Origin: Bacteroidota bacterium
Lineage (GTDB): Bacteria > Bacteroidota > Bacteroidia > Bacteroidales > GCA-2748055
Length of the DNA stretch: 6,500 nucleotides
Reading direction: 5' to 3'
NCBI GenBank assembly: GCA_030642565.1
Contig: DAOWNM010000157.1
Span: 1 to 6,500, forward strand
Below the pieces are notes generated by a model. That model made no database searches, was not told the DNA's origin, and saw only the letters and a list, made by a program, of their open reading frames with translations. The translations under genes and the position numbers were made by a program. Shown in pieces: positions 1 to 5,784 of the stretch (positions are counted from its first letter, which is position 1; the number at the start of each line of letters is the position of its first letter).

Positions 1-711
1 ATTGTGCCGGGAATGATTGGTTTGGAGGCCGGACAATCGGCCTTCGGCGATATTTATGCCTGGTTCAGCGACTTGCTGATGTGGCCCATCGATCAGGTGG
101 TGGCCGGACTGGATGGAGTGGACGAAGAGGTTAAACAAAAGATCAGGGAGGAGTCGGCAGGAAAGATGATTGCTGAACTGAGCAAGGCAGCAGAGAAGAT
201 TCATCCCGGGGAGAGTGCTGTTCTGGCCCTGGACTGGATGAATGGACGAAGGACCCCCGATGCAAACCAGAACCTGAAGGGGGCCATCATGGGCCTGACC
301 CTGGGTACAGATGCACCAGCAATCTTCAGGTCGCTTGTGGAATCTACTGCCTTTGGTGCAAGGATGATTGTGGACCGGTTTGTGGAGGAGGGTGTCCGCA
401 TCGACGGGGTGATTGCCCTGGGCGGTGTGGCCAAGAAGTCCCCCCTGGTGATGCAGATCGTAGCCGATGTACTGAACATGCCTATACAGGTGGCCCGTTC
501 GGAACAGGCCGTGGCCCTGGGGACCGCCATGGCTGCAGCGGTGGTGGCAGGTGTTCATGCGAGCATCCCCGAGGCCCAGGAGGCCATGGGGGGCGGATTT
601 GAAACCGAGTACCATCCCGATCCTGCCATGGTTAAAATCTACGATGCCCTATTCGAGCGGTACAGGCGGTTTGGAGCATTTGTGGAAGGTGAGACTTCCT
701 CCAAAATATAA
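1..711 (+). CDS. araB: L-ribulokinase, C-terminal part (5' end outside the window)
   Basis: This is the C-terminal part of an FGGY-family carbohydrate kinase, most likely L-ribulokinase, which phosphorylates L-ribulose to L-ribulose 5-phosphate with ATP in cytoplasmic L-arabinose catabolism. The frame is open from base 1 (ATT codon) and ends at TAA 709-711, so about 236 codons are visible; full ribulokinases are usually about 550-570 aa. The opening segment GMIGLEAGQSAFGDIYAWF is typical of AraB. The stretch ALGGVAKKSPLVMQIVADVL followed by EQAVALGTAMAAAVVAG matches the FGGY C-terminal nucleotide-binding signature, in which the GG turn and the A-x-G-x-A helix contact ATP. A GTG at base 4 is only an internal codon. 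There is no sign of decay. The next gene begins 79 bases further on, after a candidate promoter, so araB is probably a separate transcription unit. A related pentulose kinase is the main alternative; I favour ribulokinase from overall resemblance. Confidence 0.88.
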   Translation: MVPGMIGLEAGQSAFGDIYAWFSDLLMWPIDQVVAGLDGVDEEVKQKIREESAGKMIAELSKAAEKIHPGESAVLALDWMNGRRTPDANQNLKGAIMGLTLGTDAPAIFRSLVESTAFGARMIVDRFVEEGVRIDGVIALGGVAKKSPLVMQIVADVLNMPIQVARSEQAVALGTAMAAAVVAGVHASIPEAQEAMGGGFETEYHPDPAMVKIYDALFERYRRFGAFVEGETSSKI

Positions 712-765
712 TGAAGCCACCATTATCATGTTTGTTGACCAGGTTTTTCATAACTTGAAGTTTCT

Positions 766-773
766 TATATTTG
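766..773 (+). promoter_or_regulatory. Candidate Bacteroidota -7 element (TAnnTTTG)
   Basis: The octamer TATATTTG fits the TAnnTTTG -7 consensus of the main Bacteroidota sigma factor. It lies in the only sizeable intergenic gap, 18 bases before the ATG at 791, which would give a leader of about 10-15 bases. The -33 element is poor: a T-run at 744-748 has about the right spacing but is not TTG, and the TTG at 735-737 is about 8 bases too far upstream. If real, it would drive the cluster from the barrel protein through the cytochrome genes. Confidence 0.45.
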
Positions 774-790
774 TAGTTGAAAGAGTTGTT

Positions 791-1405
791 ATGAAAAGGA
801 CAGTTTCAGTTTTCCTGATTTTTTTAGGGGCGTTTTCTTATCTGATGGGACAAACAGCAGAGGAGGAGATGATCCGTCTGAAACAGGAGGTTGAAGGCGT
901 TGTTGAGGAGAAGCCTGTGGAGGAGCCTACGTCAGGAGAGATGGTGAAACCGGGGCACTGGGATTTTTCGATGGGGACCAGCTACTCCTATATGAAGGGG
1001 TATGGTTCCGGCATGATGTTCTATACCGCACCAAGCTACACCCTGTCGCTCTCAGATCGCTGGGCACTGCATGGCGGTGTGGTGGCCTCACATTATCAGG
1101 GTCTGAACTACACCCAGCCCGGTGAGATCTTTTTGCCTGGCACATTTTCCAGTCTGGCCATTTTTGCTTCTGCCTCCTACCGGATGAGCGATCGCCTGGT
1201 ACTGCATGGTACCGGCATCAAGCAGCTGGTTTCGGCCCCCATTACACTTTACACCCCGTATTCCATGGACAACCTCTCCCTGGGAGCTACCTATAAGATA
1301 GGGGAGAACATGACCATCGGCGCTTCTGTTCATATGAGAAATGGTAATGGAACCTACTCCACACCCTTTGGCAGTCCGTTTTTCCCATCATCTTTCGGCT
1401 GGTAG
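791..1405 (+). CDS. Exported, probable outer-membrane beta-barrel protein
   Basis: This 204-aa protein is not one I can name. Residues 1-21 form a signal peptide: a basic MKR start, a hydrophobic core and an LMGQ ending typical of Bacteroidota signal peptidase I sites. A Glu-rich, probably helical linker follows (about 23-50). From about residue 55 there are alternating, aromatic-rich strands with short turns, and the chain ends in an aromatic residue (FGW), as many outer-membrane barrels do for BAM recognition. The strands suggest a small barrel of perhaps 8 strands, but I did not model it. I chose the ATG at 791 because it starts the signal peptide and follows a TAnnTTTG element; the frame is open back to 551, but that part overlaps araB and is not protein-like. 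It is the first gene of the likely operon and ends 2 bases before the protease gene. A soluble periplasmic beta protein remains possible. Confidence 0.72.
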   Translation: MKRTVSVFLIFLGAFSYLMGQTAEEEMIRLKQEVEGVVEEKPVEEPTSGEMVKPGHWDFSMGTSYSYMKGYGSGMMFYTAPSYTLSLSDRWALHGGVVASHYQGLNYTQPGEIFLPGTFSSLAIFASASYRMSDRLVLHGTGIKQLVSAPITLYTPYSMDNLSLGATYKIGENMTIGASVHMRNGNGTYSTPFGSPFFPSSFGW

Positions 1406-1407
1406 AT

Positions 1408-2073
1408 ATGGCCGTTCTGCTCGCCTCCCTGGCTCCTGTCTTTATCATTCTATTTTATATCTATTTCAGGGATAAATATGAGAAGGAACCCTTGAAGCTG
1501 TTGGTCAAAGCGTTGTTGCTGGGTATTGTCATTGTGATTCCAGTGATTTTTGTGGAGCGATTGCTGTTAAACCTGATGCCCCCTGCAGGCAAAGTGGCAG
1601 AAGCTGCATACCAAGCCTTTGTTGTGGCCGGTTTTACAGAAGAGCTGTTCAAGTTTCTGGCTCTCTATCTGCTGGTCTGGAAAAGTCCAAGCTTCAATGA
1701 ACAGTTCGACGGGATCGTCTATGCGGTATTTGTATCGCTCGGTTTTGCCGGGGTAGAGAATGTGATGTATGTGATGGATGGTGGGATGCAGACCGCACTT
1801 TCCAGATCCCTTACCGCAGTTCCGGCCCATGCCATCTTTGGAGTGACCATGGGCTACTACCTGGGAATTGCCCATATGTACGAGGAGTTGAAAAGCAAAT
1901 ACCTGGTTAAAGCCCTCCTGGTACCCATCGTTCTGCATGGCATTTACGATTTTATCCTGATGGTGGAGATTGGATGGTTGCTGCTGATGTTTATCCCTTA
2001 TGTGATTGTGCTTTATTCTATGGCGATTAAGAAGATGAAGCGCCTTTCCGATAGCTCAATTTTCAAACCCTAA
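1408..2073 (+). CDS. PrsW-family glutamic intramembrane protease
   Basis: This 221-aa polytopic membrane protein fits the PrsW family (related to the CPBP/Abi superfamily), whose founding Bacillus member cleaves an anti-sigma factor within or near the membrane. Hydrophobic segments lie at about 3-20, 30-57, 67-92, 103-123, 137-157, 167-186 and 188-206. The conserved family motifs are present in order: the catalytic-type EExxK as E78-E79-L-F-K82, then F100-D-G102, the glutamate of GFAGVEN (E117), the histidine of HAIFGVTMGYYLG (H141), and H177-x-x-x-D181 in HGIYDF. The active site therefore looks intact and the length is in the family range. The ATG is 2 bases after the barrel gene's stop, which suggests translational coupling; there is no Shine-Dalgarno sequence. 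The substrate is unknown: no sigma or anti-sigma gene is visible here. I am confident of the family and not of the role. Confidence 0.88.
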   Translation: MAVLLASLAPVFIILFYIYFRDKYEKEPLKLLVKALLLGIVIVIPVIFVERLLLNLMPPAGKVAEAAYQAFVVAGFTEELFKFLALYLLVWKSPSFNEQFDGIVYAVFVSLGFAGVENVMYVMDGGMQTALSRSLTAVPAHAIFGVTMGYYLGIAHMYEELKSKYLVKALLVPIVLHGIYDFILMVEIGWLLLMFIPYVIVLYSMAIKKMKRLSDSSIFKP

Positions 2074-2082
2074 TTCCATACC

Positions 2083-3132
2083 ATGTACGATTCAATCATA
2101 CCAACAACCGATACCATACCGGTTCACTGGTTATGGTTCCAGGTTTTACTTATTTTCACCTTCTTCATTCACATGATCCTGATGAACTTCCTGCTGGGAG
2201 GAAGCCTGCTTACTGTCTGGGATCTGCTTACCGGGAAACTGGAGAAGAGGGCCTCGGGCAGCATCCCTACATTGGTGGCTCTGACTGTTAATTTCGGTGT
2301 ACCACCGCTGCTTTTTGTCCAGGTACTGTACGGACACCTGTTTTACTCCAGCTCGGTCATGCTGGCGGTTCCCTGGCTACTGATTGTCCCCATCCTGATA
2401 TTGGCCTACTACGGGGCCTATATTTTTGTTAAACAGGCCGACAGGGCGCCCCTGTTATCGAAGGGCGGACTGATCTTTACGACCCTGTCGTTGCTCTATA
2501 TTGCTTTTATATTTGTGAATAACAACACCCTGGCCATACAGCCCGATCGTTGGGGGATCTATTTTAAGAACCCGGGTGGATGGAACCTGAATCTGGGTGA
2601 ACCCACCCTCTGGCCCAGGTATCTGCACTTTCTGCTGGCTGCACTGGCCATTGGAGCATTGGGCAGGGCCATCGTCTACCGGTTTTCCAAAATGGATAAG
2701 AAGGAGAAGGAGAGCCAGATCAAAAGGAACCTGAAGATCTTTGGCTGGATCACCATTATACAGTTCGGGGTGGGTAGCTGGTTCTGGCTCACCATGCCCG
2801 ATACGGTCTGGAAAACCTTTATGGGCGGATCGTTCTTTGCAACAGCCATGATGGTGACCGGCTGGTTGCTGGCGCTATTGATCCTTCATAGTTCATTTAC
2901 AGGAAGATTGACAACAGCTATGATTCTGGGCGGACTCGAGGTACTTGTGATGGTGATTGTCCGGGAGCTGGCCCGGGGAGCCTATCTGAAGGAGCTGTTC
3001 CGTCCTTCGCAACTTGAGAATGTGGGTGAGCTATCTCCACTGATCGCGTTTCTGCTGGTTTTTGTGGTGGGCCTTCTGGCGATCTACTATATGATCCGTT
3101 TAATTTTCAAATCTAAAGATTCCCCATCATGA
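2083..3132 (+). CDS. CydA-like membrane subunit, cytochrome bd superfamily paralogue
   Basis: This 349-aa protein has about nine membrane helices (about 16-46, 62-89, 94-117, 129-148, 178-200, 218-238, 247-269, 276-296, 317-342) and a basic C-terminus, which fits the CydA fold with the C-terminus in the cytoplasm. Eye alignment to E. coli CydA gives: H30 in helix 1 at the H19 position; FGVPPLLF (71-78) at the GVATGIPMEF segment; H182 in helix 5 at H186; M256/M257 in helix 7 near M393; and R294-E295-x-x-R298 in helix 8 at the EYGRQPW region. Helix 3 has no glutamates where CydA has E99 and E107, and the helix 6-7 loop (about 10 residues) has no Q-loop. It may therefore hold a b558-like low-spin haem but not a complete oxygen-reducing site. 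Its TGA overlaps the next gene's ATG (ATGA), so the two products are probably made together as a complex. Assignment rests on helix-by-helix motifs; overall similarity is low. Confidence 0.68.
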   Translation: MYDSIIPTTDTIPVHWLWFQVLLIFTFFIHMILMNFLLGGSLLTVWDLLTGKLEKRASGSIPTLVALTVNFGVPPLLFVQVLYGHLFYSSSVMLAVPWLLIVPILILAYYGAYIFVKQADRAPLLSKGGLIFTTLSLLYIAFIFVNNNTLAIQPDRWGIYFKNPGGWNLNLGEPTLWPRYLHFLLAALAIGALGRAIVYRFSKMDKKEKESQIKRNLKIFGWITIIQFGVGSWFWLTMPDTVWKTFMGGSFFATAMMVTGWLLALLILHSSFTGRLTTAMILGGLEVLVMVIVRELARGAYLKELFRPSQLENVGELSPLIAFLLVFVVGLLAIYYMIRLIFKSKDSPS

Positions 3133-4088
3133 ACTATCCGGTCTGGTATCTTCCACAACTGGGAGGAGGATTGTTAATCGCCATTATCGCGGTTCTGCAT
3201 GTGGTTATTGCGCACCTGGCCGTGGGTGGTGGTCTGTTTCTCGTGCTGACCGAAAGAAGGGCGGTATTAACGAAAAACAGTGCACTGCTCGAATATGTAA
3301 GAAAACATACCTGGTTTTTCCTGCTGCTTACCATGGTGTTTGGAGGAGTGAGCGGCGTTGGGATCTGGTTTATTATTGCACTGGTCAACCCGGCTGCCAC
3401 CTCCAGTCTGATACACATCTTTGTGTTTGGATGGGCCATCGAGTGGGTCTTCTTTATAGGGGAGATCGTGGCGCTGCTGATTTATCATTACCGTTTTGGA
3501 AAGATGGACCACAAATCCCATATGGCACTGGGCTGGCTCTATTTTATTTTTGCATGGCTCAGTCTGTTTACCATTAACGGTATTCTTGGTTTTATGCTGA
3601 CTCCGGGAAAGTGGATCGAGACCGGCAATTTTTGGCACGGTTTCCTGAATCCCAGCTTCCTGCCGTCGTTGATTTTCCGGACCTGTATCGCTCTGATCTT
3701 TGCAGGAGTATTCGGACTGGTAACCGGAGCATGGCTGAAGGAGAGGGAGAACCGGCGGACCGTATTCCGGTTGTGTGCCCGCTGGATGTATATACCATTG
3801 TTGATACTGGTGTTTACCGGTATCTACTATACCCGGGTGATCAGCACCGAATCCTTTGAAAACCTGTTTCACTATAACCGTGAGAGCACACCCTTTATTA
3901 CCCTGATTATAGTGAGTTCTATCCTGCTCTTTGGATTAGGCCTCTTTACACTGGTAAAGACCTCACAAACGGTTCAGAAGATCGGGGCACTGATGCTGGT
4001 GCTGATCTGCTTTGGCTGGATGGCAGGGTTTGAATATATGCGCGAGATCGCCAGGAAACCCTTTGTGCTGTATGGTCATATGTACTCC
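3129..4088 (+). other. CydA-like catalytic membrane domain (residues 1-320)
   Basis: Helices lie at about 10-42, 60-86, 92-120, 132-157, 178-203, 218-236, 254-276 and 284-306. In the CydA family the helix 1 His, the two helix 3 Glu and the helix 8 Glu/Arg surround the di-haem (b595/d) oxygen site; all have counterparts here. The ninth CydA helix is missing, and the chain passes straight into the cytochrome c part on the periplasmic side. Whether the second active-site haem is d or b cannot be told from sequence. Confidence 0.68.
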
Positions 4089-5780
4089 ACCGGTATCACT
4101 CCGGCCCAGATGGAATCAGTGAACAGTGAGGGATTCCTGGCACAGGCAAAATGGACAGAGGTGAAGGAGGTAACAGAGGACAATATGGAGGAGGCGGGTG
4201 CAGAGATTTTCAGACTGCAGTGTATGGCCTGTCATACGATAGATGGCTATAATGGAGTGCTGAACAAATCGGGCCAGCTGACCGAGCGGGGCCTGGAGGC
4301 ATTGCTAACAGGTATGGGAAAGGTGAACTCCTATATGCCACCCTTTGCCGGAACCGGACTGGAGAAGAGAGCAGTGGCTGCTTACATATTCAAAGAACTC
4401 CAGGGTAAATCGATACCCTCCGCGGTGGGGTATGTTGCCGAATCTCTGCCCCTTGAGATTCCAGCTTTTGATCCCGATACAAGTCTCTATGTGCTGCTGG
4501 CCTGGAACGACCTGGGGATGCACAGTATCTCTGATAATGAAAAGTACTTTTCATTCCTTCCCCCGGCCAATACCTTGAATGCACAGCTGTTTAAAAGGGG
4601 AGCGCTCCCGGAGGTGGTTACCAGCGGTATTGTCATGGAGTATACAGTGGAAGAGGAGTTTCAACATCCGGAATATCACTCCATGTTCTGGCAGTATGAT
4701 GAGGCAATTTTTGGTGCCGATCTCCCCGAGGGAACCGGTCTTATGGGCAAGGGTGTAAATGGAACCATGGAGCCGCACGGGTCTGTTTTTGCAGCACATA
4801 AGATACCCGTGGTGCCCTATATGGATAACAAGACCTACAATCCCTACCCGGTGTTTACCATCACCGCAAAAGATGAATCCACAGGTGAACTGCTTGCGGT
4901 TACCAAAGCTGTGGCTCCCACCTCTACAGAGATGGGATGCAGAAACTGCCATGAAGGCGGGTGGGCCTGGAACGATGTTTCCGGAATGGCCGATCTGACT
5001 GCCATCAATATCCTGAAGGCACATGATCGTTTTAACGGGACCACCCTTCTGGCGGATGCAGAGAACGGCGAACCCAAACTGTGCCAGTCGTGTCACGCCG
5101 ATCCGGCAGTAATGGCACCCGGAAAGCCTGACGTGCTGAACTTCTCCACTGCCATTCACGGTTTCCACGCCAACTACCTTGAAGGGATGGACCAGGAGGC
5201 ATGCAACATGTGTCACCCTTCACATCCCGATGGCAAAACCAACTGTTTCCGGGGCAGGCACAGCCAGGTTGGCGTTGGGTGTACCGAGTGTCACGGTACC
5301 CTGGAGGACCATGCACTTGGATTGCTGGCCAACCAGTCGGACAAAATGGCTTCAGCCAGGCTGGCAAGGGGATTGGAACCGGTGTTTGCCGCTTCAAAGG
5401 AGGAGATCAAACCACGCATGCCGTGGCTTATGGAACCCGATTGCCGATCGTGTCATACCAATTATAATATTTTTGAGGATGGCTTTGATGGAACAGCATT
5501 TAACCGCTGGGTTCCCGGTTTTGAGGCACTTTACCGCAACAGAACCGATAATCACGGGGTGATGTGTTCGGCATGTCACGGATCGACCCATGCGGTGTAT
5601 GGAGCTTATAACAATTACGGTTTGCAACGCGATAACCAGCAGCCTTTGCAGTACCAGGGGTTGGCAGGTACCATAGGTACCCACGGGCAGTGTATGGTAT
5701 GCCATACGGTGGAGATGACATCCAACGGTCATCACCGCAATATGGTGAACAGAGATCCACTCCCGGTGTTAGTAGAATAA
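3129..5780 (+). CDS. CydA-like membrane domain fused to an octahaem cytochrome c
   Basis: This 883-aa protein joins a membrane reductase domain to c-type cytochromes. Residues 1-320 have eight helices and align with CydA: H24 (or H29) in helix 1, FGGVSGVGIWF (71-81), E105 and E112 in helix 3 at the E99/E107 positions, an N-G-x-x-G-F-M-x-x-P motif (150-159), and E302-x-x-R305 plus R309-K-P-F after helix 8 at the GRQPW region. The helix 5 histidine (H186 in E. coli) appears replaced by F183, and there is no Q-loop. Next come a single-haem domain (CMACH 365-369, likely Met ligand M403), an unnamed domain (about 449-600) and seven more CxxCH sites starting at residues 604, 652, 692, 718, 772, 813 and 855. 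Eight helices with a periplasmic N-terminus put the haem tail in the periplasm, as c-type haem attachment requires. Most likely it is an unusual terminal reductase; the acceptor is unproven. Confidence 0.8.
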   Translation: MNYPVWYLPQLGGGLLIAIIAVLHVVIAHLAVGGGLFLVLTERRAVLTKNSALLEYVRKHTWFFLLLTMVFGGVSGVGIWFIIALVNPAATSSLIHIFVFGWAIEWVFFIGEIVALLIYHYRFGKMDHKSHMALGWLYFIFAWLSLFTINGILGFMLTPGKWIETGNFWHGFLNPSFLPSLIFRTCIALIFAGVFGLVTGAWLKERENRRTVFRLCARWMYIPLLILVFTGIYYTRVISTESFENLFHYNRESTPFITLIIVSSILLFGLGLFTLVKTSQTVQKIGALMLVLICFGWMAGFEYMREIARKPFVLYGHMYSTGITPAQMESVNSEGFLAQAKWTEVKEVTEDNMEEAGAEIFRLQCMACHTIDGYNGVLNKSGQLTERGLEALLTGMGKVNSYMPPFAGTGLEKRAVAAYIFKELQGKSIPSAVGYVAESLPLEIPAFDPDTSLYVLLAWNDLGMHSISDNEKYFSFLPPANTLNAQLFKRGALPEVVTSGIVMEYTVEEEFQHPEYHSMFWQYDEAIFGADLPEGTGLMGKGVNGTMEPHGSVFAAHKIPVVPYMDNKTYNPYPVFTITAKDESTGELLAVTKAVAPTSTEMGCRNCHEGGWAWNDVSGMADLTAINILKAHDRFNGTTLLADAENGEPKLCQSCHADPAVMAPGKPDVLNFSTAIHGFHANYLEGMDQEACNMCHPSHPDGKTNCFRGRHSQVGVGCTECHGTLEDHALGLLANQSDKMASARLARGLEPVFAASKEEIKPRMPWLMEPDCRSCHTNYNIFEDGFDGTAFNRWVPGFEALYRNRTDNHGVMCSACHGSTHAVYGAYNNYGLQRDNQQPLQYQGLAGTIGTHGQCMVCHTVEMTSNGHHRNMVNRDPLPVLVE
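4173..4415 (+). other. Class I-like monohaem cytochrome c domain (residues about 349-429)
   Basis: The segment opens with a helix containing AGAEIFRLQCMACHTIDG, the usual N-terminal helix and CxxCH (C365, C368, H369) of small soluble cytochromes c. It continues through a helix to SYMPPFAGTGLEK, where M403 is the likely sixth haem ligand, and ends in a C-terminal helix (AVAAYIFKEL). The layout matches CccA/CytC-type domains, commonly the electron entry or relay domain in fused oxidases. Confidence 0.85.
4473..4928 (+). other. Domain of unknown function with a WNDLGMH motif (residues about 449-600)
   Basis: About 150 residues between the first and second haem sites contain no CxxCH. They open with YVLLAWNDLGMHS and read as beta-rich, with repeated aromatic and Pro/Gly turns. 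I have a general impression of the WNDLGMH motif in other large multihaem cytochromes but cannot name the domain. It has several His and Met residues (H465, H513, H517, H550, H557, M464, M503, M519) that could bind metal or haem. Confidence 0.55.
4938..5705 (+). repeat. Seven-haem CxxCH region (residues 604-859)
   Basis: Seven CxxCH sites begin at bases 4938, 5082, 5202, 5280, 5442, 5565 and 5691. There is no CxxCK or other variant site that would mark a nitrite-reductase-like catalytic haem. Eleven further histidines (H632, H677, H680, H699, H711, H728, H809, H821, H852, H868, H869) are enough for bis-His ligation of all seven haems, typical of low-spin electron-transfer wires. Motif spacing is irregular, so this is a motif array and not a DNA-level tandem repeat. 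Confidence 0.92.
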
Positions 5781-5784
5781 GGAT

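Noticed and set aside
684..726. Possible terminator after araB: GGAAG/CTTCC (684-699) and ATAATG/CATTAT (708-726) dyads
   Set aside because: The stems are only 5-6 bp, the first lies inside the araB coding end, the second is AT-rich, and neither is followed by a proper T-tract.
551..790. In-frame 80-codon extension upstream of the barrel protein gene, overlapping the end of araB
   Set aside because: It overlaps clear araB coding sequence, its translation is not protein-like, and the signal peptide and promoter-like element both point to the ATG at 791.
2083..4088. NrfD/PsrC-type quinol membrane subunit as the identity of the two membrane domains
   Set aside because: The helix 3 Glu pair, the N-G-x-x-G-F-M-x-x-P segment and the GRQPW-like end after helix 8 in the large protein fit CydA better, and no iron-sulfur subunit gene is adjacent.
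4551..5216. Long minus-strand open frame inside the octahaem gene
   Set aside because: It is antisense to a gene with unmistakable CxxCH motifs; its translation has no recognisable domain. The long minus-strand frames at 3267-3872, 5032-5397 and 5887-6465 were rejected for the same reason.
4938..5777. Octahaem nitrite, hydroxylamine or tetrathionate reductase as the identity of the multihaem part
   Set aside because: No CxxCK or other variant haem site, and the eight haems are divided as one plus seven by a separate domain, attached to a membrane CydA-like domain; none of these known enzymes has that layout.
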